Below, one piece after another: positions 21,028-30,553 of a stretch of 64,000 bases of DNA; position 1 is the stretch's first letter; each line of letters starts with the position of its first letter. The translations under genes and the position numbers were made by a program. The notes beneath the pieces were generated by a model. The model saw only the letters and a program-made list of their open reading frames with translations. It was not told the DNA's origin and did not search any database. Origin of the DNA: Paraoerskovia sediminicola (lineage in GTDB: Bacteria; Actinomycetota; Actinomycetes; Actinomycetales; Cellulomonadaceae); the NCBI RefSeq assembly GCF_030296575.1, contig NZ_AP027729.1:248001-312000 (forward strand). The letters run 5' to 3'.

Positions 21028-21411
21028 ATGAGCGTTCTGGTGGCCTACAACGACTCCCCGCAGGGTGCGGCCGCCCTGAAGCGCGCGGTCGAGGAGGCCG
21101 CGCGACGTTCGACCGGACTCAAGATCCTGAGCCTCGACCCGCAGGACGAGTCGTCCCCGCTACCGCCCGCCCTGGCCGAGGTCCTCGCGCCCGCCGACGA
21201 CGGCGCCGCGACCCCGGAGGTGAGCTACCGCGACGACCACGACGACCCCGCGGACGCGATCCTCGACGCCGCCGACGACCCCGAGGTCCAGCTCGTCGTC
21301 ATCGGCTCGCGCAAGCGCTCCCCGGTGAGCAAGTTCCTGCTCGGGTCGACGACCCAGCGCGTGCTCCTCGACACGTCGGCGCCGGTCCTCGTCGTCAAGG
21401 CCCAGGCCTGA
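21028..21411 (+). CDS. Universal stress protein family protein
   Basis: 127 residues, a single UspA domain. The ATP-binding type signature G-S-R-K-R-S-P-V-S-K-F-L-L-G-S-T-T-Q appears near residues 92-109, close to the usual G-2x-G-9x-G-S/T pattern, and the N-terminus reads V-L-V-A-Y-N-D-S. The ATG follows GAGGAGAAC. Role in stress physiology is general for the family. Its stop directly abuts the stop of the convergent VOC gene with no bases between. Confidence 0.9.
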   Translation: MSVLVAYNDSPQGAAALKRAVEEAARRSTGLKILSLDPQDESSPLPPALAEVLAPADDGAATPEVSYRDDHDDPADAILDAADDPEVQLVVIGSRKRSPVSKFLLGSTTQRVLLDTSAPVLVVKAQA

Positions 21412-22332
21412 CTACCCGGCCGAGCCGACCTCGACGAGCGTCCGCCAGGGGTCCTCGAAGCGCAGGGTCGCCCCGTCGTGACGCGCGGCCACACCGCCCC
21501 GATCGAGCCGCTCCGCGAGCGCCGCGACGTCGTCCGCCGTCGGCACCCTGATCGACACCTGCCCGAGGCCGAGCGCCGCTGCGCGCGGCCCGGCGCCGCG
21601 GCTGTTCCAGCTGTTCATCGCCATGTGGTGGTGGTAGCCGCCGGCCGCCACGAACAGCGCGCCGGGGACCTGGGCGGTCTCCTCGAAGCCCAGGAGGCCC
21701 ACGTAGAAGTCGCGGGCGACACCGACGTCACCCACCTGCAGGTGGACATGGCCGACCTCCGCCCCGTTCCGTCCTGACGTCGCGGGCGAGCCCGGCCCGG
21801 CCGGCTCCAGGTGCTCGTCGAGGTAGCGCATCGGGTCGAGCCGCACGGTGTCCATGTGCACGCGTCCGCCGGTCCACGTCCACGACCCGCGGGGTCGGTC
21901 CGTGTAGAGCTCGACGCCGTTGCCCTCGGGGTCGGTGAAGTAGAACGCCTCGGAGACGAGGTGGTCCGCGCTGCCCACGAAAGTCTGGGGCGCCCACCGG
22001 GCGAGCGAGGCCACCGCGGCCGCGAGCGCGCTCGGGCTCTCGAAGACGATCGCGGTGTGGAAGAGCCCGGCCTGCCCCGCGGGCGCTGTCGGGAGGTCGC
22101 TCTCGCGGCGCAGGACGACGACCGGGACACCGGCGCGACCGAGGACGACGGTCTCCGTACCGCGCGCGCAGGCACCCTCGGCGACGCCGCCGAGCAGGTC
22201 GCGGTCCGTGGCCGCCGCGGGGTCGATCTCCTCGAGCCCGACGCCGTCCCGGTAGTAGGCCGTGGTGGCGTCGAGGTCCCGCACGTGCAGGGTCACCGCG
22301 TCCATCGCCGTGCGTGCGTCCAGCAGGTCCAT
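21412..22332 (-). CDS. VOC family protein (glyoxalase/extradiol dioxygenase fold), two domains
   Basis: 306 residues made of two VOC modules. The first opens V-T-L-H-V-R-D-L-D and holds F-H-T-A-I-V-F; the second opens V-G-H-V-H-L-Q-V-G-D and contains Y-H-H-H-M-A-M-N. Candidate metal ligands are the His of H-V-R, the His of F-H-T and a Glu of G-V-E-L-Y. The layout resembles CatE-type catechol-2,3-dioxygenase-like proteins, but no aromatic catabolic genes are nearby. The ATG at 22332 follows GAGGAG. A neighbouring upstream in-frame start is less likely because it lacks a binding site. Confidence 0.82.
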   Translation of the reverse strand: MDLLDARTAMDAVTLHVRDLDATTAYYRDGVGLEEIDPAAATDRDLLGGVAEGACARGTETVVLGRAGVPVVVLRRESDLPTAPAGQAGLFHTAIVFESPSALAAAVASLARWAPQTFVGSADHLVSEAFYFTDPEGNGVELYTDRPRGSWTWTGGRVHMDTVRLDPMRYLDEHLEPAGPGSPATSGRNGAEVGHVHLQVGDVGVARDFYVGLLGFEETAQVPGALFVAAGGYHHHMAMNSWNSRGAGPRAAALGLGQVSIRVPTADDVAALAERLDRGGVAARHDGATLRFEDPWRTLVEVGSAG

Positions 22333-22482
22333 GTCGTCTGTGCTCCTCGCTCCGTGCCGATCAGCGGCACCCCGCATGTGGTTGACGGTTCAACGATCTG
22401 TCGGCAGCACGCATTCCCAGCCGGGCCGGACGGCCCGTGACACGCCCTCCCTGACCAGGGTCCCGCGGGTAGCATCGCGCAG

Positions 22483-23562
22483 GTGGCAGTCACCTTGGGC
22501 ATCCCCACCGTGCACCCCGCACCGGGGCAGGCGCCGTCGACGGACGGTCGCCCGGACACCGATGCCCTGATCGACCGGTTCGGTCGCGTCGCGCGAGACC
22601 TGCGGATCTCGGTCACCGAGAAGTGCTCGCTGCGCTGCACGTACTGCATGCCGGCCGAGGGACTGCCTGCGATCGCGCGCGAAGACCTCCTGACGCCCGC
22701 CGAGATCGGCCGCCTCGCACGCATCGCCGCGGAGCGCTTCGGCGTCAGCGACGTGCGCCTGACCGGGGGCGAGCCGCTCGTCCGCAAGGAGATCGTCGAG
22801 ATCGTCGCAGCGGTCCGCGCCGCCGCACCCGAGGCCTCCCTGTCGATGACGACGAACGCGATCAGCCTCGACACGAAGGTCGACGCACTCGTGGCCGCCG
22901 GGCTCGACCGCGTGAACATCTCCCTCGACAGCGTCGACCGCGACCACTTCGCCGAGCTCACCCGTCGCGACCGGCTCCCCGCCGTGCTCGCGGGGATCAG
23001 CGCGGCGCTCGCCGCGGGCCTGGCACCGGTCAAGCTCAATGCGGTCCTGATGCCCGAGACGCTGCGTGGCGCGCGCGACCTGCTCGCGTTCGCCGTCGAG
23101 CACGGCTGCCACCTGCGCTTCATCGAGCAGATGCCGCTCGACGCCGACAAGCAGTGGGCGCGGGACCGGATGGTCACGGCCACGACGCTCCTCGACGAGC
23201 TCGGCACCCGGTTCGCGCTCACGCCGGTCGGCCGGGACGACCCGTCGGCACCCGCCGAGGAGTGGCTCGTCGACGGCGGGCCGCAGACCGTCGGGATCAT
23301 CGCCTCGGTCACGCGGTCGTTCTGCGGCGCGTGCGACCGCACCCGCCTCACCGCCGAGGGCACCGTCCGGTCGTGCCTGTTCGGCGACCAGGAGGTCGAC
23401 CTGCGAGGCCTCCTGCGCGGAGGGTCGGACGACGACGCGATCGCCCGTACCTGGCAGGCGGCCATGTGGGCCAAGCCCTGGGCGCACGGCTTCGACGACG
23501 GCGCTCCCGACCCGGAGACCTTCGCCCCGACCGCGCGCAGCATGGGTGCCATCGGTGGATGA
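22483..23562 (+). CDS. moaA: GTP 3',8-cyclase MoaA
   Basis: 359 residues. A radical SAM enzyme that starts molybdenum cofactor synthesis from GTP. The SAM-binding [4Fe-4S] cysteines are in C-S-L-R-C-T-Y-C at 48-55. The C-terminal cluster that binds GTP is in C-G-A-C-D-R-T and a further Cys about 14 residues on. The protein ends in Gly-Gly, as MoaA does and as its activity requires. The GTG at 22483 is the first good start; no strong binding site is seen. moaE and moeA lie 1 kb downstream on the other strand. Confidence 0.96.
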   Translation: MAVTLGIPTVHPAPGQAPSTDGRPDTDALIDRFGRVARDLRISVTEKCSLRCTYCMPAEGLPAIAREDLLTPAEIGRLARIAAERFGVSDVRLTGGEPLVRKEIVEIVAAVRAAAPEASLSMTTNAISLDTKVDALVAAGLDRVNISLDSVDRDHFAELTRRDRLPAVLAGISAALAAGLAPVKLNAVLMPETLRGARDLLAFAVEHGCHLRFIEQMPLDADKQWARDRMVTATTLLDELGTRFALTPVGRDDPSAPAEEWLVDGGPQTVGIIASVTRSFCGACDRTRLTAEGTVRSCLFGDQEVDLRGLLRGGSDDDAIARTWQAAMWAKPWAHGFDDGAPDPETFAPTARSMGAIGG

Positions 23563-23646
23563 CACCCGTGGCGCCCGTCGCGCTACGATCGACACCGCTC
23601 GTGCAGTTCTTCACGAACTAGATCTCATCAACCGACAGTCGAGGCC

Positions 23647-24357
23647 ATGACCGACCACACGCCGCACCCCTCAGCGCAGGCCGACGCGGCCACCGAGGCC
23701 CCAGGCACCTCGGGGGACGACCGATCCGCGACGATCACCGCCGATCCCCCGGCACGACCGAGCGGGTTCTTCCACTCCCGCGCCTGGCTGTTCGGCGAGA
23801 TGCTCGTCGGAGCGATCATCTCGCTCGTCGCCTCGTTCGTGCTGTCGATCGACGCGGTCGAGCTCGCCGCGAACCCCGACGCCGTGCTCTCCTGCGACAT
23901 CAACGCCGTCGTCTCGTGCGGCACCGTGGGTCTCGCCTGGCAGGCCGAGCTGTTCGGCTTCCCTAACGCGTTCCTCGGGCTGATCTCGGAGTCCGTGGTC
24001 ATCACCGTGGCGGTGCTCGGCCTGGCCGGGATGCGCTTCCCGCGGTGGTTCATGATCACCGCGCAGAGCGTCTACCTGCTCGGCCTGATCTTCGCGTACT
24101 GGCTCCTCTACCAGTCGATGTTCAACATCGGCGCACTGTGCCCGTGGTGCCTCTCGATCACTGCCGCGACCACGCTCGTCTTCCTGTCGATGCTCCACTG
24201 GAACATCCTCGAGGACCTGCTCCCGTGGCCGCGCAGGGCCCAGGCCGCGGCCATGACCCTCGTGCGCTCCGGCGGGTTCGGGATCCTCACCGCGCTCTGG
24301 TTCGTGGTCCTGTTCGGGGCGATCGTCGCCAAGTACGGGTCGGACCTCTTCGGCTGA
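23647..24357 (+). CDS. Vitamin K epoxide reductase family protein
   Basis: 236 residues with four to five membrane segments. VKOR homologues in actinomycetes re-oxidise extracytoplasmic DsbA-like proteins using menaquinone. The loop cysteines are at 83 and 91 (C-D-I-N-A-V-V-S-C) and the active CxxC is C-P-W-C at 165-168, both pairs in place. There is no fused thioredoxin domain. A DsbA-like protein is encoded at 27737-28303 and could be its partner; that link is inference. The ATG at 23647 opens a hydrophilic N-terminus of about 42 residues. Confidence 0.92.
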   Translation: MTDHTPHPSAQADAATEAPGTSGDDRSATITADPPARPSGFFHSRAWLFGEMLVGAIISLVASFVLSIDAVELAANPDAVLSCDINAVVSCGTVGLAWQAELFGFPNAFLGLISESVVITVAVLGLAGMRFPRWFMITAQSVYLLGLIFAYWLLYQSMFNIGALCPWCLSITAATTLVFLSMLHWNILEDLLPWPRRAQAAAMTLVRSGGFGILTALWFVVLFGAIVAKYGSDLFG

Positions 24358-24367
24358 CGGTCAGCGC

Positions 24368-24859
24368 TCAGAGACCGACCCACTCGGAGTCGCCGTCGGT
24401 GAAGTGCTGCCGCTTCCAGATCGGGACCTCGGCCTTGATGCGCTCGACCAGCAGCGAGCACGCCTCGAAGGCCTCGCGGCGGTGGCCGGCCGACGCGCTC
24501 GCGACGAGCGCGACGTCGCCGACGGTGAGGGACCCGAACCGGTGGACCGCCGCCACGCGCAGCCCGGTCTCGGCGGCGACCGAGGCACAGCAACGCCGGA
24601 TCACGGCGGTCGCGTCCGGGTGCGCCTCGTAGTCGAGCCCCGTCACGTCCTGCCCGCCGTCGACGTCGCGCACGACGCCGCGGAACGTCACGACCGCACC
24701 GCACTCGGGGGCTGCCACGGCCTCCTCGACAGCACGCGCCACCGCGTCGTCCAGCACGTCGGTGGTGACGCGCGAGACCTCACCGACCTCGCCCGCCCCG
24801 GCGTCCCGTGCTGTTCCGGCCTCCCCTGAGACCGTGCCCTCGCTCACGCCTTCGCTCAC
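24368..24859 (-). CDS. moaE: Molybdopterin synthase catalytic subunit MoaE
   Basis: 163 residues. It inserts dithiolene sulfur into precursor Z together with MoaD. Conserved parts are G-A-V-V-T-F-R-G-V-V-R, L-D-Y-E-A-H-P and the catalytic-Lys region I-K-A-E-V-P-I-W-K-R-Q. The GTG at 24859 overlaps the moeA stop (GTGA) and is preferred to a GTG at 24868. The first 35 residues are a Gly/Glu-rich extension. No moaD is seen in the window. Confidence 0.93.
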   Translation of the reverse strand: MSEGVSEGTVSGEAGTARDAGAGEVGEVSRVTTDVLDDAVARAVEEAVAAPECGAVVTFRGVVRDVDGGQDVTGLDYEAHPDATAVIRRCCASVAAETGLRVAAVHRFGSLTVGDVALVASASAGHRREAFEACSLLVERIKAEVPIWKRQHFTDGDSEWVGL

Positions 24860-26099
24860 AGCGCCCACACCTCCACCTCGTCACCCGCAGACAGCCCGAC
24901 CGCCTCGGCCGGCACGTCGATCAGCACGTCGGCCCGGGCCATCGAGGCCACGAGGTGCGAGCCCGCCCCCCGACCGCGCGGACCGTCCCCGCGGGTCCCA
25001 GGGCTCCTCGCAGGAACTGGCGTCGCCCGCCCGGGGACACGACGTCGTCCGCCAGCCGCCTCCGCTCCCGCCGCGCGCCGGCGCGACCGATATGGCCGGC
25101 CCCGGCCTCGACGATCTCGCGCAGGAACACGACGAACGAGACCTGGGCGCTGACCGGGTTGCCGGGGAACGTCAGCACGGGCGTGCCGCGGTAACGACCG
25201 AACCCCTGCGGGCCGCCGGGCTGCATCGCCACCGACCGGAACTCGACGTGCCCCGCCCCCGGGTCGAGCACCCCGGCGAGCACGTCCTTGACGACCTCGT
25301 AGGCGCCCTGGCTCACGCCGCCGGTCGTCACGACGAGGTCGGCGAGCACGGCGGCCTCGTCGAGGACCTCGCGCAGCGCCGCCGGGTCGTCGTCGCAGCG
25401 CGCGTCGAACGCCACCACCCCGCCCGCCTGCCGGACCGCGGCGACGAGCGCCGTCGAGTTCGCGTCGTACACCTGCCCGGGTGCCAGGTCCTGCCCGGGT
25501 TCGACGATCTCCGCGCCCGTCGAGAGGACGGCGACCCGCAGCGGGACGACGACGGGGACCGTGGCGACCCCGCACGCCGCGACGGCCGCGAGCTGGGCCG
25601 GGCCGAGCTCGGTCCCGGCGGGCAGGACGACGTCGCCCACCTGGACGTCCGAACCGGCGTCCCGCACGAACTGACCGGCCGTGACCGGCCGCAGGACCTG
25701 GACCGACTCGGGGCGCGCGCCCTGCTCGAAGCGCCCGACGTCCGTGTCCTCGACAGGGACCACCGCGTCGGCACCGTCGGGAACCGGGGCGCCGGTCATG
25801 ATCCGGGCCGCGGCTCCCTCCGGGAGCGGGGCCGGGGCGCCCGCCCCGGCGGGGATCTCGGCGACGACCGGCACGGCCGGACGCGATGCGCCGGCGACGT
25901 CGGCCGCCCGGACGGCGAACCCGTCCATCTGCGAGTTGCGGAAGGCGGGCACCGCGACGGGAGCGACGACGTCCGCCCCGAGGACCCGGCCCAGCGCCTG
26001 GCCCAGCGGCAGGACCTCGACCGGCCGGGACGCGACCAGGGGCGCCAGCAGCGCCGCGACGTCGGCTCGGTGCTGCTGGACGGGGATGCGCGCGCTCAT
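24856..26099 (-). CDS. moeA: Molybdopterin molybdenumtransferase MoeA (one frame break)
   Basis: About 414 residues after repair. It inserts molybdate into adenylylated molybdopterin. Family motifs are S-Q-M-D-G-F-A-V-R near residue 57, I-M-T-G-A-P-V-P, L-S-T-G-A-E-I-V, T-T-G-G-V-S-Q-G and F-P-G-N-P-V-S. One G is missing in the run at 24966-24971; repair joins T-V-R-A-V-G-G-A-G-S-H-L to the domain IV end and places the stop at 24856, overlapping moaE. First gene of the minus-strand moeA-moaE pair. Confidence 0.93.
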
Positions 26100-26259
26100 G
26101 CGCGTCGGCCGGGCGTCAGGTGTTCCACGGGCCCACGGTATCGCCGGACGCTGCCAGCGGTCGCGGAACAGGGCCGGACCAGGCAGCGTTGCACCGGCGT
26201 CGGCGCGACGTCAGGAGGGCGCCCGTCGACGTCCGTCACCGCGATCCGCAGGAGCACCC

Positions 26260-27678
26260 GTGCCCGACGAGCCCAGCACGCCGGACGCACCGCACCCCGG
26301 CGCCCGACCAGGGCCGCCGCTGCGCATCGCCGTCCGACCGGTGGCACCACAGCTCCGCCGGTTCCTCGCGACCGAGGCGGGCAGCGCCGTCCTGCTCCTG
26401 GCCGCGGCTGTGATCGCCCTCGTGTGGGCGAACTCCGCCTGGTCTGGCGGGTACACCGCCCTGTGGTCGACCGAGGCCGGGGTGGAGGTCGCCGGACGCG
26501 GGCTCACGATGGACCTCCACGCCTGGGTGAACGACGCGCTCATGGCGGTCTTCTTCCTGGTCATCGGCCTCGAGGTCGCGCGCGAGGCCACGACCGGCGA
26601 GCTGCGCGACCGACGCACGGCGACGGTGCCGGTCCTCGGCGCGCTGGGCGGCCTCGTCGTGCCCGCGCTGATCTACCTCGCGGTCGCGGGCGGCAGCGAG
26701 GGCGGCCACGGGTGGGGCATCGTCATGTCCACCGACACGGCGTTCGTCGTCGGCGTCCTCGCCCTCTTCGGCCCGCGGTGCCCGGACCGGCTGCGGTTGT
26801 TCCTGCTGACGCTCGCGGTGGTCGACGACATCGGAGCGATCACGGTGATGGCCGTCTTCTACACCGCGGACCTGAGCCTGCTCTGGCTCGGCGTGGCCGC
26901 GCTGCTCGTCGGCGCGCTGCTCGCGCTGCGCTGGCTGGGCGAGTGGCGCCTCGCACCCTACGTGCTGCTGGGCCTCGCGCTGTGGGCCGCGGTGCACGCG
27001 AGCGGGGTCCACGCGACGCTCGCCGGCGTGGCCGTCGGGCTGATCGTCCCGGCACGGGCCGCGCGGCCCGAGGACGTCGAGGTCGTGCCGCGATACGCGC
27101 GCCGGCTGTCCCGGGAGGCCACCGCCGAGCAGGGCCACCGGACCGAGCTGGCCGCCCGCGCCGCCGTGCCGGCCGCCGAGCGGCTCCAGCGCGTCCTGCA
27201 CCCCTGGAGCGCGTACCTCGTGGTGCCGCTGTTCGGCCTCGCGAACGCCGGGGTCTCGCTGGCGGGCGAGTCGCTGGCCGCGCTCGGCGGGTCGCCCGTG
27301 ACCATCGGCGTGATCGTCGCGCTGGTCGTCGGCAAGACCGTCGGCGTGTTCGGTGCGTCGAGCCTGGCCCTGCTGACGGGGATCGGCGACCTGCCCGGCC
27401 GTGTGCGGTACACGCACCTCCTGGGCGGTGCCATGCTCACCGGCATCGGCTTCACGATCTCGCTGTTCGTCACGGAGCTCGCGTTCGACGACGAGGCGCT
27501 CGTCGAGCAGGCGAAGATCGGCGTCCTGACGGCCTCGCTGATCGCGGCGGTCCTCGGGTCGGTGACGCTCCGGTTCTTCGGTGCGCGGTCCCCGCTCTGC
27601 ACCCCCGACGACGGCCCGCCGCCGACGCTCCCGCCACGGCCGTGGGTCACGCCGGGCGCGACGAGCGCGCCCCGCTGA
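26260..27678 (+). CDS. nhaA: Na+/H+ antiporter NhaA (second copy)
   Basis: 472 residues with the full NhaA pattern: L-V-W-A-N-S-A-W in the first helix, V-I-G-L-E-V in helix II and the ion-binding pair in L-A-V-V-D-D-I-G-A-I. The GTG at 26260 is chosen because GGAG precedes it; it starts 160 bases from the divergent moeA start. It differs clearly from the copy at 8356-9716, including a charged insert of about 40 residues in mid-protein and a Pro-rich tail. The two are paralogues of long standing rather than a recent duplication. Confidence 0.93.
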   Translation: MPDEPSTPDAPHPGARPGPPLRIAVRPVAPQLRRFLATEAGSAVLLLAAAVIALVWANSAWSGGYTALWSTEAGVEVAGRGLTMDLHAWVNDALMAVFFLVIGLEVAREATTGELRDRRTATVPVLGALGGLVVPALIYLAVAGGSEGGHGWGIVMSTDTAFVVGVLALFGPRCPDRLRLFLLTLAVVDDIGAITVMAVFYTADLSLLWLGVAALLVGALLALRWLGEWRLAPYVLLGLALWAAVHASGVHATLAGVAVGLIVPARAARPEDVEVVPRYARRLSREATAEQGHRTELAARAAVPAAERLQRVLHPWSAYLVVPLFGLANAGVSLAGESLAALGGSPVTIGVIVALVVGKTVGVFGASSLALLTGIGDLPGRVRYTHLLGGAMLTGIGFTISLFVTELAFDDEALVEQAKIGVLTASLIAAVLGSVTLRFFGARSPLCTPDDGPPPTLPPRPWVTPGATSAPR

Positions 27679-27736
27679 CGGACCCGGCGGGGCCGGGGCG
27701 CGGCTGCCGATCTACGGTCTGCCGACGACGACCCGC

Positions 27737-28303
27737 CTACGACTGTCCCGTCCCCGCTGCGGCCGCGTCGACCGCGGCCCGGACCGCCGCCGTCGTGATC
27801 GGGCCGCGGAAGCGGACGCCGTCGACGAACAGCGTGGGCGTCCCCAGGACGCCGGCCGCCAGCCCGTCGGCGTAGTCGCGCTCGACCGTGTCCCCGAAGC
27901 CCTGCGCCCCGGACCCGACGGCGGTCGTCCCGTCGACGCCGTGCTCGACGGCGACCCTCCGCAGCACCTCGTCCCCGAGGTCGGGCTGCGCCGCGAACAG
28001 GGCCTCCTGCACCGGCCAGAACGCGCCGACGGCGCCGGCGGCCTCGACCGCGAGCGCCGCGGTGAGCGCGTGGGGGTGGACCTCGAAGAGCGGGAAGTGG
28101 CGGAACACGAGGCGCACCTGCCCGCCGGACGTCTCGACGACCTCGCGCAGCACCGGCGCGGCGTCGCGGCAGTACGGGCACTCCAGATCCCCGAACTCGA
28201 CGAGGGTCACGGGCGCGCCGGGGTCGCCCAGCACGTGGGCGTCCGGGGGGACGAGCGTCTCCGGTGGCACCGGGGGCCCGCTCTGCGCCGTCGTGTCCGT
28301 CAT
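27737..28303 (-). CDS. DsbA family thiol-disulfide protein (DSBA-like thioredoxin)
   Basis: 188 residues with a thioredoxin fold. The active site E-C-P-Y-C is at residues 41-45 and a cis-Pro loop G-T-P-T-L-F follows near residue 160, with the helical insert between. I see no signal peptide, so it may act in the cytoplasm (FrnE/2-HCCA-like) or the start may be wrong. The ATG at 28303 has weak ribosome binding support. It ends convergently with nhaA copy 2. Confidence 0.87.
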   Translation of the reverse strand: MTDTTAQSGPPVPPETLVPPDAHVLGDPGAPVTLVEFGDLECPYCRDAAPVLREVVETSGGQVRLVFRHFPLFEVHPHALTAALAVEAAGAVGAFWPVQEALFAAQPDLGDEVLRRVAVEHGVDGTTAVGSGAQGFGDTVERDYADGLAAGVLGTPTLFVDGVRFRGPITTAAVRAAVDAAAAGTGQS

Positions 28304-28361
28304 GGGTCCAGCGTCACACGCGACGACGGTCGCTTCAGCCCGGGACCGCTCGCCCGCCGGC

Positions 28362-29503
28362 TCAGAGGACGACGAGGCGCCGCTCGTCCGTCTCCGTCCC
28401 GGCGACCGCCTCGACGGCCCCTCCGAAGTCGTCGCCGGCGCCACCGCGCCACCAGCCGATGTTGCAGGCGTGGCGCCCGTAGCCGTCGTCGTCCGGGGTC
28501 GCGCACCGGACCGCGGTGGCAGCGATCCGCACGCCCGCGTCGACCTCTCCGCCGCGCGCGACGGGTTCGAGGACGCGGGTGTCGCCACGGAAACGGCGGT
28601 TCGATCCGAGCCGGCGCACGAGGTTGAGCGCGGAGAAGAGCGGGCCTGGCGCGCAGCGCATCTGGAGCACGGGCTCGGTGCTGAGCTGTGACCGGAGCCG
28701 GTCGGTGTCGACGACGAGGCCGCACCCTCGGCCTCGTCGAGCATCCAGCGCAGCGTGATGTCCGAGAGCCCCTGGTGCGGCGCACCGCCGCCGACGTCGC
28801 TGTGCGCGCCGGGGAACCAGACCTGCTTGACCCGATCCGACGTGAGGTCGGGCGAGCCGTCCGGTGCCGTCCACAGGCACGGTTCGTACGTCCTGCGACG
28901 GTCGTCGATCGCGAGGGCCTGCCGGGCGCACGCCACCGACGGAGAGAGCCGCACGTCGTGGAACCGGCTGCGGCGGCGGGTCAGCCCCGGCACGCCGAGC
29001 GCGCCCACCGTGTCGAAGACCCCGAGCATCGTGATCGGCACCTCGGTGTAGCAGTGGTTGGCCCGGAACGCCGTGCGCTCGGCGTCGTCCTCGGCGCGGC
29101 CGCGGGACCGGTACAGGCGGCCGGCCTGGCGGAGCCGGTTGTCGAGCACCGCCTGGGGCCGCAGCAGCCCGACGGACGCCACCATGCCGACCACGGACCG
29201 CGCCGTGTACGCGCCGCGGCTGAACCCGAACACGTACACCTCGTCGCCCGGGTCGTAGTTCAGGGCGAGGACCCGGTACCCGTCGAGGACGTGCCGTGTC
29301 AGGCCGTACCCGAACGCGCCGCCGAGCACCTTGTCCACGAGGTACCCGCCGGCCCCCACGCCACCGATGGTGAACACGGACTGGGCCACGCCGTCCGACA
29401 CCACCCCGGTGCGGACGGACCGCGCGATCTTCTCGATGTTGGACACGCTCTCCCGGTCCGGGGAGTTCCAGGTGCCGTCGCAGCACAGCACGATCCGCTT
29501 CAT
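28362..29503 (-). CDS. DUF2235 (Tle1-like alpha/beta hydrolase) protein (one frame break)
   Basis: About 380 residues after repair. It opens R-I-V-L-C-C-D-G-T-W-N, the family hallmark, and carries F-G-F-S-R-G-A-Y-T-A-R, a G-x-S-x-G-like nucleophile elbow, near residue 100. Later comes W-F-P-G-A-H-S-D-V-G-G-G, holding Asp/His of the presumed triad. DUF2235 contains type VI secretion phospholipase effectors, but no secretion genes are present and no signal peptide is seen. The ATG at 29503 has GGAGG 5 bases upstream. One G is missing at 28725-28727; repair gives D-E-A-E-G-C-G-L-V-V-D. Confidence 0.83.
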
Positions 29504-29629
29504 CACGGCCTCCGATCCGTCGCGCGCGACCCTGCCGCCGCGAGCGCCTACCTGGAGGGAGCGCCGGGCGTCCGCGCTGATACCCCAGGGTCCAAGCCTG
29601 CCGGAACAGGCGCAGACCCCGGCAGTCCG

Positions 29630-30553
29630 CTACGACGAGATGTCCGCCGTGGTGAACCTGCTCCACGCCAGCGCCCCGAAGACGACGACCCACGCGGCCT
29701 GCACGGCCAGCCCCTCGAGGAGCACCCCGGCGTCGACCTGAAGCCGCAGGAACTCGCCGAAGTCGAGCCAGTGGTGCGTCAGGAGCCCCGGGTGGATCGC
29801 GGAGAGCTGGGGCAGCGCGTCGAGGACTCCGCTGACGATCGCGACGACGACGGTGGCCGCCATCGCGGCGACCGGGACCTCGGTGAGCGTCGAGAAGAAC
29901 AACCCGACGGCGACCAGCCCGGTGAGCGAGAGCGCCACGTAGGCGACGACCCCGAGCGCCCGCAGGGCGCCCTCGGCGAGCGGGATCGTGTCCCCGGACA
30001 GCAGGGTCACGTCGTCCAGGCCGAACAGCGCGGCCCCGACGGCGAGCCCCATGACCGCGATGGCGAGCACGGCGCACGCCGCGAACACCAGGGCACCGAG
30101 CGCCTTGGCGACGAGGAGCCTGGTCCGCGGGACCGGTGTCACGAGGAGGTACCGCAGCGTCCCCGCCGCGGCCTCCCCCGCGACCGCGTCGCCGGACGCG
30201 ATGCCGATGGTCAGCGGCAGCAGGAACGGCAGGCAGACGAACAGCGACGTGAAGACGAGGAACAGCCCGTTGCCCGTCACGCGGTCGAAGAAGGCGGGTC
30301 CCTGCCCGGCGACCGGGGTGTCCTGGGTGACGAACAGGACGATCCCCATGAGCAGCGGCACGGCCGCGAGCCCGGCAAGGAGCACCTGGTTGCGGCGCCG
30401 GCCGAGCACGAGCCCGAGCTCGCTGCGCAGCAGCCGGGCGGTGGCGCCACGTCGGGTCGGCAGCTCCGCAGGGCCGGACGGCGTCCCGGTCGCCGCGGCA
30501 GGTGGGGCGAGCCGGGCGCCGGTCCGGTCAGCAGGCTGGTCAGCGAGCGACAT
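29630..30553 (-). CDS. ABC-2 type transporter permease
   Basis: 307 residues with six hydrophobic segments between about residues 55 and 300, the pattern of ABC-2 exporters with R-Y-L-L-V-T-P-V-P-R-T-R-L in the intracellular loop. The ATG at 30553 lies inside the end of the ATPase gene (14-base overlap), so the two are translated together. It is the last gene of a three-gene operon with the LolA-like protein and the ATPase. Substrate unknown. Confidence 0.87.
   Translation of the reverse strand: MSLADQPADRTGARLAPPAAATGTPSGPAELPTRRGATARLLRSELGLVLGRRRNQVLLAGLAAVPLLMGIVLFVTQDTPVAGQGPAFFDRVTGNGLFLVFTSLFVCLPFLLPLTIGIASGDAVAGEAAAGTLRYLLVTPVPRTRLLVAKALGALVFAACAVLAIAVMGLAVGAALFGLDDVTLLSGDTIPLAEGALRALGVVAYVALSLTGLVAVGLFFSTLTEVPVAAMAATVVVAIVSGVLDALPQLSAIHPGLLTHHWLDFGEFLRLQVDAGVLLEGLAVQAAWVVVFGALAWSRFTTADISS

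Noticed and set aside
22483..26099. A full molybdenum cofactor operon
   Set aside because: Only moaA, moaE and moeA are present, on two strands; moaC, moaD and mobA are not in the window, so I list separate genes only.
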